Assembly (NCBI RefSeq): GCF_010093535.1
Contig: NW_022985162.1
Coordinates: forward strand, 1,524,387 to 1,588,386
Length of the DNA: 64,000 nucleotides
Source of the DNA: Lindgomyces ingoldianus
Lineage: Eukaryota > Ascomycota > Dothideomycetes > Pleosporales > Lindgomycetaceae
Direction of reading: 5' to 3'
Shown: positions 45,644 through 56,939 of the stretch, in pieces
Position numbering within the stretch: the stretch's first letter is position 1
How the letters are laid out: each line of letters starts with the position of its first letter
The notes under the pieces: generated by a model
Databases searched by the model: none
Told to the model about the DNA's origin: nothing
What the model saw: the letters and a program-made list of their open reading frames with translations, nothing else
Position numbers and translations under genes: made by a program

Positions 45644-46892
45644 ATGGGCCCCGAACTCTCTCATGCCTCTATGTTAAACGGTGCAACACCCACGGCCAAC
45701 AACTCATCCTCCAAATCGTCGACGTCAATCTCAAAAAAGTCCTCGGTCGATCCCAATGTCCTCGAAGTTGTGTTCGGGTCTCTGCTCATCAAGCCCTGGT
45801 ATCCGAGCTTTTATCCCGAGGGATTGGTTGGGAGGAAAGCGGAGAGGTTGTATGTGTGTCAGTGGTGCTTTAAATACAGCAAGGAGTTGATGGGGTTTTT
45901 GGGACATGCGGTGAGCGCAATTTTCAAGGATTGAGTCGAGTCGGAGAGAGCGGATGACAAATAGTAGGTGATGAATGAGAGCTAAAAAGGTGTGACAATA
46001 GAAAACATGCCCTCTGAGAAGTACGGCACCGCCTGGCGAGGGTATATACTCTAAAGACGGGTACTCGCTGTATGAGATTGATGGGGAAGAGCATAAGGTA
46101 AGTTGTCCACGCCTAGTCTTTAACCCACGCGACATATATTCCTGCTAACATACATAATCTAGCTCTACGCCCAAAACCTCTCCCTCTTCGCGAAGCTCTT
46201 CCTCGACACAAAATCCGTTTTTTACGACGTAACAACCTTCCTCTACTACCTCCTCGTCGCGCATACACCTTCTCCATCCATCAACCTAAATTTGCCCGAT
46301 TCGGATAGTCTTCCACAGCGACAAGTCGTCGGCTTCTTCAGCAAGGAGAAAATGAGCTGGGACAATAATAACCTAGCTTGTATATTAGTCTTCCCGCCTT
46401 GGCAGAAACAAGGCCTAGGACAAATATTGATGGGTGCGAGTTATGAGATGAGCAAGCGAGAAAGGAGATTGGGGGGTCCAGAGAAACGTACGTGCTCAAC
46501 TATTTTCATCTATTCTTCACAGTTGCGGATATTTGCACTTGGGATTGATTTAATTGCTAATAAGATCCATAGCGCTCTCGGAGCTCGGCCGCCTCGGCTA
46601 CCAGCACTACTGGTCTGCGACTCTGGCCCGCGCCATCCTCTCCTTCCCCTCCAAAAAGACACTCTCCGTGCTCGACCTACGAAACGAAACATACATTGTC
46701 CCAGAAGATATCATAGCTACATTACAAACTATGGAGGTGATGGATCATAAAAAGAGAGGTGGCGCAGATGCTATGATCAACAAAGCGAAGGTTAGAGCGT
46801 GGGTGGAGAAGCATGGAGTGGACGTGCGAGCCCCGGTTGATCCTGAGGGATTTATAAAGTTGGCAGATGAAGAGGAGGAAGTTGAGGAGTGA
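45644..46892 (+). CDS. MYST-family histone acetyltransferase, Sas2-like
   Basis: Lysine acetyltransferase of the MYST family; yeast Sas2 acetylates histone H4 Lys16 and sets the border of silent chromatin. Four exons give 335 residues (yeast Sas2 has 338): 45644-45910, 46002-46097, 46163-46487, 46573-46892. Introns are 91, 65 and 85 bases, the second with a GCTAAC branch. Seen in order: a C2HC zinc finger with Cys72, Cys75, His88 and Cys92, then the SLFAKLFLDTKSVFYDVTTF block, VGFFSKEKMSWDNNNLACIL with the Cys conserved in MYST enzymes, the acetyl-CoA loop PPWQKQGLGQ, and GGPEKPLSELGRLGY, which carries the catalytic-type Glu. No chromo-barrel domain precedes the finger, which separates it from Esa1/Tip60. 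The tail is acidic. Confidence 0.9.
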
Positions 46893-48771
46893 GGGTGTAG
46901 TCGCTGGGTGAGGTTGAGATCGGGATTACATCTGGGAGGGAAGGGAGTGCAATGGCGTTTAATTGGTGTTTATATACCCTACATTTGATCAGGACAGATG
47001 GATTGCTCATTGAATTTTGAGCAGAGATAAAAGGCGAGATATAAGATTTGCAGAATCAGACTCCAGTAAAGAAGAAACTATTCGGAGTAAGCAACTGAAA
47101 TACTGGATATCACCTGAAGCGGGAAAACACCTAATGGAAGAGCTAGCACTTGGAGCGACATATGACGCATTGGGGGGAATTTTTTGAATGGCGTTGAAAG
47201 CAATATGCTCAACGACAGGGTAGAGGGTAACTATTGTCGTCTCTCCGTTATCTAACTCCACAGACTAGTAATATGACTGTTTGCTCTGCAATAGCTAAGG
47301 ATGATATTAAGGATAGAGAAGAGGATGGGATTAAGGATGGGATTGTGTATGGTGTTGAGAATAAATAAGAAGATGAGCTTGGGGATGAAGAGCCTGAGGT
47401 TAATGATGGAGAAGAGGTTGAATTTAAGTACTTCTCTGAGCAGAACGAACAACTTACGAACACCAATAAACGCCTCTGACGTGCACGCATGACTCACACA
47501 GACTAATCTTATGAGCTCTTTAAGATGAAGGCGTACATATTAGTGCTCGTGCTGGCAACAGCCACCGCTATCCCGACGTGAAGGACATTCGCAGCAACAT
47601 GGATCGCGATACCTTTGAAGTTCGGTTCCTACACTGACGATCCAAGCTGCAGCAGAGCGCTTGTTTCTTTCCGTCTAAGCAAGATAAGATTAATCACGTC
47701 CAAGACTACACAGAAGCTATCGCGTGCTATTGAATACAGTGGAGGAGATGATAACCGACCTCAAGGCAACCTTTAGTGACAGCGACAACCTGCAGCATAT
47801 TACCGCAATAGACATTCACCTCCAAACCAAATATTCCCCGCATTCTACTTACCATCAGATCCGCCTTGACCGCTACGATCTGACTGTCTAATGAACTATC
47901 TGACTGTCTGATGAATTATCTGATTGTCTGATGAACTATCTGACTACGATGGCACTGATCATTGACGTAAGGGATGAGTGCTTCGAAGAGCTGCAAGCTG
48001 AAGGAATCGGATGGGTAAAATGACACTAGCTACAACAGGGGAGGATGAAGTACTCTTCCTTGAGGTTAATTCGTATTAGAGTGCCATTCTCCTAGGACCT
48101 ATCGAAGAGCTGCACACATCTTATTAGAAAACCAGAGAGAGAACCGCGACCAGGGAAACCAACCCACCGTCCTATCATAGAGAATTCTACAGATACAGGT
48201 GGCGAGTTCCCAATATTCTCAAGATCAGTAAGACTCACAACGTGTCGGCAGAGAACATACCGTATTCGAAATATTCAAGCTGCTATATGCCATCTGGACT
48301 ACGGTGAAAGCCTCTCTAGTCTGGACAGCCCCCAATCAGATGCAAGAGAAGAATGTCATGATAATCTTGAACAGATGGTTGCCATCATAGCTTGAGAACT
48401 ATTTCACATATCTGACCTAGTTGCCCGAGTCATGCCCATCCGAGTTAGAACCGTGCTCTACCAAAACCTGAACAAACCGCTGAGTTCCCAGCCGCCGCAA
48501 ATCACTGGCGGCAGGCTAGCCTCACGGTCGAGAAAGTAGAGCTCCCGAGTGCCGCAATATAACTACCTGGTACGACTAATACAACAGGACTGGAATTTAT
48601 TCGTGTTAACCAACTATGCTACCGCTAGATGCAAAGAAGATTCAAGGAACCCGCCTTTTTATACATATGTTGATTACTGAAATCACCCCTCAAACCCCTA
48701 CGAAATGCCTGCCCTTTGAACGTATGCCCCCAACGCCAAATACGCCAGTCGCTCCCAGAATCCCAAACACA
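46893..48771. other. Gene-poor intergenic region with a short tandem repeat
   Basis: About 1.9 kb between the 3' ends of the acetyltransferase and Mis14 genes. 47.3-48.6 kb has stop-broken frames in all directions. It holds a three-unit 20-bp tandem repeat and an 18-codon signal-peptide-like frame at 47525. Frames elsewhere read like worn coding sequence (for example DNLQHITAIDIHLQ near 47790), perhaps from a retroelement, but this cannot be supported by eye. Confidence 0.4.
47881..47940 (+). repeat. Tandem repeat, three 20-bp units
   Basis: Three head-to-tail units of the type TGACTGTCTGATGAACTATC with one or two differences each, followed by a partial fourth unit (TGACTA). No function known. 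Confidence 0.85.
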
Positions 48772-49410
48772 TTAAAACAGTTCCACGACAACCTCGCCAC
48801 ACCTTTCCAACCTCGCTCTCGTCTCCGGCAACCCACCCTTCAGCGCCGCCAGTCCCTCAAGACCCCTCTCCCACAGCCTCTGCACCTCCTCCGCCCTCTT
48901 CAACCCCTCCACATTCAACACCGAGTCCGGGCCAACTTCTTCACCCACACTCCTCATCCTCTCCTCCCAAGCCTTCTGATCACCCTCTCTCTCCCTCAAA
49001 AACCTCTCCTCAAACCTCTTCGCCGCTACCATAGGCGTCTGCCTCCTATGCTTTGAAATATCCCCCACAAGCCTATCCCGCCGATCATGCAATCTCGCCA
49101 ACCTCGCCCGTAACCCCTCATCAAAGGGCTCGAACTCCTCCTTCAACACGACATCCTCGCTTTCGCCTCCAACCTCGCCTTCCACCTCCATCCCATTGAT
49201 CGCGACGTTCTTGCGCAAGCCCGCGAGTACCTGCGCGACGAAGGCGTTGACCAGTGCCTCCGTTTTCTGGCGTAGTTCGTCTTCTTCGTGGCCGGAGACG
49301 TGCGGGAGGTGTAGGTTCAGTTTCTGGGTCGCGGCGTGGCGGATTTGTGATTCGATGTGCGTTAGGTCTGCGGGTGATTGGAGGTCGATTTTGCGGTGTT
49401 CGGACGCCAT
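48772..49410 (-). CDS. Kinetochore protein Mis14/Nsl1
   Basis: Subunit of the Mis12/MIND complex that ties centromeric chromatin to the Ndc80 complex at the kinetochore. One exon of 212 residues, starting at the ATG at 49410. The N-terminal signature EHRKIDLQSPADLTHIESQIR, followed by KLNLHLPHVSGHEE, fits the fungal Mis14 family. A helical region with KTEALVNAFVAQVLAGL and a central acidic stretch follow. From about residue 105 the protein is highly charged and probably coiled coil (ARLHDRRDRLVGDISKHR, then a long Arg/Glu-rich part). No zinc or enzymatic motifs. The frame stays open for 66 codons upstream of this ATG, but that part looks like leader sequence. Family assignment rests on the N-terminal signature. 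Confidence 0.8.
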   Translation of the reverse strand: MASEHRKIDLQSPADLTHIESQIRHAATQKLNLHLPHVSGHEEDELRQKTEALVNAFVAQVLAGLRKNVAINGMEVEGEVGGESEDVVLKEEFEPFDEGLRARLARLHDRRDRLVGDISKHRRQTPMVAAKRFEERFLREREGDQKAWEERMRSVGEEVGPDSVLNVEGLKRAEEVQRLWERGLEGLAALKGGLPETRARLERCGEVVVELF

Positions 49411-50106
49411 TGCGGTGGAGGAATGCAAAGGTGTGGATAGGCGAGGGTTATGTGGAGAGTGAACGCGTCCGCTATGTGTTTGAGGACTTAATTGCAGGGT
49501 GTCCCTCCGTCTAGGTGGGGAAGTAGTGTTCTCGAGCGTAGGTGAGCTTTCGTGAATTCGGGTTTGTTTTGGTGTTGGCGGCGCGGCGATCAGCCGGCAC
49601 GGTTGCACGTGAGAGTGGATCTGCGGCTAGCGCGGCTCTTGTTATGCAAGGAAGGGGAAGGTGGGGCAGGGGTCTCATGCCCCTCAACGTGAGTGTATCA
49701 AAAGGCATGGTAGTCTTCACTCGAGATTGGTGAGAGATGGCCAGGCGCAGTGAGAGTGGATATATATTGGTGTGCTAAATCAGTCAAAGGTATATGGGTA
49801 CCGACACCGAACCCCCATCTATCCCAGAATAAAGCGAACAGTGGACCAAAGTTCTCCTAAAACGCCCCGTCGCTCCCACCCATTCCATGACAACAAATCA
49901 TGTTATGTCCGATGACGATTAAATCCCCCCAAAACACCATAAATAGCAAGTATGTGAAGAAGCGACCGAATGAGAAGTAACACCAGTGAATGCAACAATA
50001 TGAACGCTGTTAAGCTTGCCGCCCCATACCCAGTGCCATCTAACACAGATAAATCCCATATACGCCCCACTCAGTATGCTTAGCCGTGTACCACATATGC
50101 GACCAC
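49411..50106. other. Intergenic, no supportable gene
   Basis: About 0.7 kb between the Mis14 start and the 3' end of the small four-exon gene. Contains the probable Mis14 promoter and no recognisable feature. Confidence 0.45.
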
Positions 50107-50927
50107 CTATGATGGGAACATGTTCGCGATTTCCTCGTCGCTGACGTGGATGTCCTGGACGGGGTCTTGCTTGCGTTCAAGGTCGTCGAAGTGGTAGTCG
50201 GCATAGCTCGGCAGGAAGATCTCTGTGAGGTAAGAGACACGTCAGTAAAAGCCGCATGATAACGTCTACTGAAGCTGTGCTAGAAATATAATACTAGGCA
50301 TGACGAAGCTGATCCTAGTGTCCGATCGCTCCGGTTGAGGGAAAGTCGTAACGATGGCCGGTAGGTTGACACGGAGCTCGGACACGCACTGCTGGACCAT
50401 CTGAAGCCGTAGCAGATTTCTGAAACGGGAGCCCCAGAATCGAGAAAAGATAGTGAAACATACCCTGATTCCAATCAAAGCCTTGAGATGCCTTGACACA
50501 TGTTATCTGCACAAGTCTGCGATCAGTAAGGGGCATCTTCCTGTTGTTGAAGCTCCACAGGGCTATCTGCATACCAGCCTCGGGCACTCGGAGTTTCCGA
50601 CATTTATCACGGTATGCTCGGCTTTAGTAAACGCGGGAGCTACGATGCGTCAGTCCTCATGGCCAGACCGTACAAGGCCAATGCTTAGGTGCCAAAAACT
50701 AGAGCAACGGGACCAATGGAAAGGACGAGCTTACACATTAACGACGGCCTCCGATCATATGCCGGCCTCGACAGCGGGGATGGTGCTACGGATGAAGCAT
50801 TCGGGCTCCCAGCACTGCTCGCGAAACTGCCATACGCAAACGACGAGGAGCTTGACGGGCTCGGCGTGGCAGCGGAGCTCTCACCCTGCTTCTTCTTACG
50901 CTTAGGGATAGCGATGAACGAAGACAT
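50107..50927 (-). CDS. Small unknown protein, four exons
   Basis: No known function. Splice signals and frame give four exons, 50927-50735, 50639-50575, 50506-50464 and 50222-50107, for 138 residues. The introns (95, 68 and 241 bases) are GT...AG, the first with a CTGAC and the second with a CTGAT branch sequence. Residues 1-64 start with SSFIAIPKRKKKQ, a basic run that could be a nuclear signal, followed by a Ser/Pro-rich stretch. Residues 65-138 look folded: FTKAEHTVINVG, CPRLITCVKASQGFDWNQE, IFLPSYADYHFDDLERKQDP and an acidic end DIHVSDEEIANMF. The smooth join FDWNQ/EIFLPSYADY across the long intron supports the model. I recall similar small uncharacterised proteins in other filamentous ascomycetes but no name. 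A second in-frame ATG lies five codons upstream (50942). Confidence 0.72.
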
Positions 50928-52056
50928 GATGAAGTTGAACACCGACGACTGTTGTCTGCAGAACCGAAGGGAGACACTGGTTAAGGAGAGTGAGTTGGGA
51001 AGAAGAGGCGTGGTGTGAGCTCTCGAGAATGCAGGATATAGTCACAGCCTCACCAGTCATCCATGATTGGAGGGCCAATGATATCACTAGCTTCGCCTAT
51101 GCCTACCGCCTGACACCGCGCCAGGCATCATCCTGAAGCCATTAAAAGCCTCGTTATCGCCGCCCTACTGACGTGGAACCGATTGCAATTATCCAAAGCA
51201 TTGACAGCCGATAAGGACCGATGGCGCTGGTACTCCTACCCATCAACGTCATTCCGAGGCCGGAGTCCGGTCCAGCATTCTAGGGTTGAGCAATACTAAG
51301 AAGCCACATCACGATCACGGCAGACGGTGACTCGACTGCGCCACATGCAAGGAACAAAGAGCCTCCTAATTATTCAGCTCCATTACAGCCCGCCCAGGTG
51401 AACTCCCGGTATCGTACATGGGATATCGTTTGAACCGCCTTACTACAAGGAAAATATGCCCACGCTCGTCTGCATTCCCTGACCAAAATATTTGCATTCG
51501 CCTCGGTCCAGCCGAAAGGAAACTCCCCATAAAAGCCCACAGAACATCCGGCCGAATCGAGGAACCCAGATCGTTACCCTGAGTGAGAAACATGCGTATT
51601 ACAGCGAGGGATGAGAAAATGGATACAGAAATAAAAGGGAAAATATTGCGCAACCTAAAGTCTCTGCAAGAACAAAGGAGAATTACTGCTTCTTAAGCCT
51701 CCCTCCTCTTGGCCAATGGCGAGATTGCCGGGTACCAGGTAAACAATTTCCCGCTTCCAAGGGAACCGCCCCCCTCGATCGGATTTCTAACCATACCAAT
51801 GCTCGCCCCTTCATGCTACCGGCCTATTACAGCTACTCCCGAATCATGCTTAGCCTGCTTCACCCAGGGGTATCCCGTGAAAGAACGAAAACATCCCGAA
51901 CTCCACCAGACTCCGGACTCCTCGGCTCCAAAAGTGCTTGCCGGTGATAACAGCGGCCGACGACAAAGGAAGGAACTATCCGCCGATAATGACATCAAAC
52001 ATCGACAAGGTAAAGAAAGAGGGTATCATGAATGTCGTTGCGAGTGGTCCTGGCGA
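50928..52056. other. Intergenic, no supportable gene
   Basis: About 1.1 kb between the start of the small gene and the 3' end of the RasGAP gene. A 95-codon frame at 51366-51653 (minus) has no ATG at its start and no domain. Nothing else seen. Confidence 0.45.
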
Positions 52057-54615
52057 CTACCATCCCTTCTTCCGCGCGAATCGCTTGTTGAGGAGAACGA
52101 GGACCTTTGATACGTTAAACTGGACATACTCTAAGTCGAGGTCCTCCTGATTATCTTTCTGCATCTCGAGAAGATCATCCAGCTTGAGATCGAGCTCAAG
52201 GAGACCCCTGTTGCGGCCTTTGTAATGCAACGAAATGACGAAAGTCCCAGGAAGCGGACTCGTGAAATTGAAGTAGATGTTCGCTCTTCGGTTCTCGGGA
52301 ACATTACTCTTCTGAATGACACCCTCCTTCTCGAGTTGTTGGTGAGTGAATTTGTACGGACCCAAGACTTGGTGTTTTTGTTGCTTCCTCGTCTTTCCCT
52401 CTGACTGGCTGCGGACGTTGTGGAGGTATGACTTGTACGTCTCCAATTGGCCGACAAGGTAAGCATTGTGGTCACGGATCGTTCGGAACACTTCCTCGAG
52501 CTTCCTTGTCTCCTCGACAACCTTATCTTTCATGGAGCCCAAATGCACTAGCTCTTGTTCAACCTCGTCTCGGAGCAGCGAGAAACCGTCTTCCTTGTCA
52601 ATCACACCAAGCTCTTGAAGTTGGCTCAGCAATTCCATACTGCGAATACCTTTCTTCACCATGACTGAGTCGTTTTTCGTTGTCGCGGCAGCTTCTGCTA
52701 TTCGGTCAAGCCTCAACGGCCTTCTGGTGATCGACGAGTTCGGTGGAAGAGATCGTAGGATCATGACAAACGTCGACTTGGCCTCCATGAAGAAAATCTC
52801 CTCCTGGGTGATGTCCAAGGCTGCAGTAAGATCGTCCAGAGGGGTCTCCCATTTGCTAAATAATGGCAGGTTGATGGCGCGATTCTCCTTTCTGGGCAGT
52901 TGAGCGGGAGCGGGTCCAAGCTCTTGAAGCAGAACGCCTAAGTGGGAGCTTTCCTCCTTTGCCTGTGCGCGTGGTTAGTCTACATTCGAATCTAAAGTAC
53001 ATGAGGGAAGTACCAATTCCGTTTGATGTCTCTCTAGCAACGCATGCGTGACATATACTTCGTTGAGAGTGATTGAAAGTTCAAGGTCCCTCTTGGAAAG
53101 CGCGACATAGTTGTCCATCTCCAAGGTCTCATAGAAGTCTTGGACTTCACATAAATCAAGGAGAAACTTGTTGATGCGCCCCTTGTTCTGGTGAATAAAC
53201 GGCTGTAGTTTGACCATATATGGTTCCTTTGCGTAGGAAGGCTTGTTTGCCAGGTTTTGCAGCATCTTCGCAACATAAGTGAGAGTTCGCTTCGGATTCT
53301 CTGCCGGGGTTGCATCGATGAGCATATAAGACCTGGGCGTTACAATCGCCGGGTTGATAAATCGCAGGAAGAAGAACCCGCCGATGAGTGTACAAATCGT
53401 CTGGTCCTCTGCGTCCGGATATTTTCGTCGGGACAAGCTTCGGATCTGCTTACAGATCCACCTAATGCCATACGGTGTCTCCTCGAGGCCATCAATAATG
53501 GTCGTCAGAAAAGAATTAGCGATTTCCATAAGCATGGTGAGCCGCGGTGCGATTCTTTGCTGGACCGTTTCGTTTTCCGCAGCCTGTTCGGCGGTCACCC
53601 CTTTCGGTAGATTGGGGGGTAATTCGCCATTTTGCTCCTCAATTTCGCTGACCATCTTCTCGTAGACCTTGAGCGGATTAATTTCAAGGTCCAGGTCTTT
53701 CAATTCAATCAATGAGTTGATTCGTTCAGCCAACACGACTTTGAGGTAGCTTTGGCCGGGTCCTCTTCGGGTATATGTGGTCATCATGCGTGATACTGGG
53801 GTGTTCGCCCGGAGTAGGGAACTGTAGTCCGGGGTGTTGTCAAATTGATAGGTGAGAACGGACTATTTTCTGAAGTCAGCTCCCGCAAGTGCATAATTGT
53901 TCCCAAACATCACATACCTGAAACATGGTCAGTAGCAGATGCTCTTCGCGGCTCTCGTATTGGTTGCCGTAGATGGTGAACATGACCGTCTGCAACAACA
54001 CGTCGATCTCAGCCATTGAAACAAGTCGGCATAGGTGTGCAATATGCCTTGGCTCTGATTGTAGTAGGAAGAGCAGGTTTCCATATTTCTGCGTCTTCTC
54101 ATCATTCGGGAAGAAGCCCTCCTGCAGCTCGGCGGCTTCATCCAAGTGGCTTGCGACCTCGTTTTGCTGTGTGCACAGTTAATCCTAGATCGGAGTAGAC
54201 AAAGCTGTGCCACACATACCTCTTCCAGCGCCATCCGGTTCTGGATTAACAGGGCTATCCGGGAGTCAAGGTAGCGGACGTCCTTTTCGAGTACGAAGTT
54301 CTTCTTCGACTGCGACGAGATCTTCGCTTTCAACTCTCGCAGTGTCTTTTGGGCTAGGCATCTGTTAGCTCGCGTCGCAATCTAAAAGCGTAGGAGGATA
54401 GCCAACTTACCTCTTGCCAAGTCATCCTCAATCTCCAGCTCCTTATCCTTCGCAGACATGGACAGGTACAGCGCGGTGACCGAGTACCGCTTTGACTGCC
54501 GCACGGAGCGCGATCCGTCGTGCGAAGACATTGTGTTTTGTCGGGAGACGGGTATGAAGGACGAGGACGAGGACGTGGACGCTCGTGACGGAGCGTGGAG
54601 CATGGAGACGGCCAT
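52057..54615 (-). CDS. Ras GTPase-activating protein, Gap1/GapA type
   Basis: Switches Ras off by speeding GTP hydrolysis; in S. pombe (Gap1/Sar1) and Aspergillus (GapA) it shapes polarity and development. Five exons give 780 residues (S. pombe Gap1 has 766): 54615-54411, 54353-54220, 54166-53918, 53862-53014, 52962-52057. Introns are 51-57 bases, the first with GCTAAC. Ser-rich N-terminus, coiled coil (about residues 60-115), then the RasGAP domain (about 140-480) with the finger loop [13 protein letters not shown] (Arg about 214), [21 protein letters not shown] and [15 protein letters not shown]. The C-terminal RasGAP_C domain (about 590-770) has long helices and [16 protein letters not shown] strands. 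An IQ or calponin domain is absent, which separates it from full-length IQGAP. Confidence 0.93.
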
Positions 54616-56939
54616 GGCGATAACGGTCGAGGCTGGGGTGAGGGCGCAGGCGGATTTGGTCGGGGGGGGGGGATGTGTTATAGAGGAATGCAGACCCAGG
54701 AGGGGCGGGTGGACTGATTTGGAGAGTCTAACAAAGACGGGTCGACCTCAGATACGTGTGTAACGGCGCCAATGCGCTGTTGCCCGACGGCTTTCTGTGC
54801 GCCTCGCTCTGAAGAAGGAGATTTCGAGCCTTGCAAAGCGTGCTCTTTGTGCGCGTCGATGCGAGTGCCCGGGATGGTCGGTCGCAGCGAGATTGTTCCA
54901 GGATGACCCGTCCAGCGAGAATGGTGTGTATATTAACGGCGTGGAGGTACGGCGTGCGCAGCGGTGGGCGCGGTGCGAGGAGGCTCAAGTGAAGGATGCT
55001 GAGGCGGATGCAGGACCAAGAAACGTCGGCTGCTGGGGAGGAACGGTTCGTCGTCGGGAGGTGCGGCTGTTGCAGCTAAGTGGCCGGTCCAGGTGGGCGA
55101 CGGTGGGAGAGGCGCAACTGGCGTGAGGGAGCTCAGGTGGTGAGTGGGTGCGGGTCCTCTTGCGACATTCCAGAAGACGGGTCGTTAGGGAATTGCCAGC
55201 GTCTCGGGGCAGCGAATTGCTGGAAGAGCGGTGCGTTGGCGCAAGGAGGGCGGCGGGTACAGGCGTATGTATGGGGGGATCGTGGCCCGTGGGAAAGGAG
55301 GTTGAGGGGTGTTTCAGGGCTTTTCAGGGCTGTGGTTGGCACCGCGTTGGATGGGGCTTGTCGGCGCAGGCGGAGCGCACGAGTGCAAGAAAGCGATCAG
55401 GGGCCGCGCGGTGACAAAACAGAGCTGGGAACAAGACGCTGGGGCCTGGGAATACTGGAGGGGGCATTGAATATTTCGGTTTTGCGCCTGTTGCGCAAGC
55501 GGGTGCGGTGGGTTCTCCAAACACCGCCGATACACGCCCCGATACGGGCAAGCTCAGGGCCGCCTTCTGAAACCACACTCGAAAGGGGCCTCGCAATAAA
55601 TTATCGACCACATGATCGTACCCTCCGAACGACGGTGCCTACATGGTGCCTCGTGCCTGACCCACTAGACGTCATCGAAGAGCCGAGCCGGGCAAACTGC
55701 TGCCCGCCGTGAGTCGACCCAGCGCCAGGAAGACAGATGAGCGATGCAGCGTGCGGGAGCAAGCAGAAGCAAGCAATTCGTACAGCAGAACCGTGACCCT
55801 TGACCCTCGACCCTCGCGCCTGTGCAACCACCCCCGCGGCGCAACATCCGCAATCCTACCACCATCTCCGCCCAGGACTGGTGGACACATATCTAGGGTC
55901 GACAGTAAATCACGAAACGCTGCAGCTGTCGCTGTCATCAAGCATCAATTGCACCACCCTCAGCCATCCCTATCCAATTACACTTCTAACCTTCACGACA
56001 TCACGTCCTCCGATCCCACTCCCTTCCTCCTCTCTCATCATCTAAGCCTTTAATGAAATTCTACGCCACCGGTGCACAAGCAGCAAGTCACCATCGAAGG
56101 TCTGTCAAATAACCAAAGATTCGTGGCTTCGTAAATATAATGCGACGGCGATGCCCGATGCAGCAAACCCCCTAGCTTCCTGTGAGCCGGTTCCTGAGTC
56201 TACGCCAAGCCTCGCCATCCGAAAGGTCATCCGCGAAACGCCATATCGACCCATCACCATTTAACCCACCACACCCTCATGCCCATCAAGCCCATCCCTC
56301 AGATCGCCCGCTGAGTGCAGCTCGAGGGCCCGCAAAAGGGACGCGAAACGCGAATATGTCAAAAAAATAAATTCATTGCAAGTCGTGGACCGTGACCGAT
56401 CGATGCAGCCGTGAAAACAAATACTAAATCAAACCGCAATCGAGGGCATTCGCACCACGAGTCGGCCGGAGTCTCTGTCGAAAATACTGAGGGCGCAATC
56501 CGTGCCTGGATGATCATCCATAGCGTACGCCTATCTGTTCCTGGACTCCACAGCGGTCCTTCCGCGAGTCAGCGCGTTGAACTAGTTCCAACGCAGCTTA
56601 ATGCGTCACGCCCGCAAGAACAACCATTAGACCAAAATAGCTTTGCCCCTCGCATTAGCCTTGACTTCAGCAACATCAGGAACAGATATCGGTGGAAGAA
56701 GGGCAGATAACAGGAGTCGGTTAAATAGAGATAAAGGCGACTCGTCGGCTCGAGCCTCTCCTCATCTCCCTCGCGGCATTAAGTCGCCATCCAGCTCGGC
56801 ATCGTGCATGGTGCGCGAGCTAGCAATGAGTGGGTGGCGAGGACACGATAGCCCCGCAATCACCAGCTTCAGCTTCACTTCGACTGGTCTTGCTTGCCTC
56901 GTATCGGTGGACATGTGCATGTGAAGGAAATCATTGTAC
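54616..56939. other. Intergenic, G+C-rich left part, no supportable gene
   Basis: About 2.3 kb between the RasGAP start and the 3' end of the DUF6594 gene. 54.6-55.7 kb is G+C-rich, so long frames appear by chance on both strands, including a 210-codon one at 55080-55712 without domains. It must hold the RasGAP promoter. 55.8-56.7 kb is pyrimidine-rich in places and featureless. Confidence 0.45.

Noticed and set aside
55080..55712. 210-codon plus-strand frame upstream of the RasGAP gene
   Set aside because: G+C-rich sequence in which stops are rare. Composition dominated by Arg and Gly, no domain, overlapping frames on the other strand.
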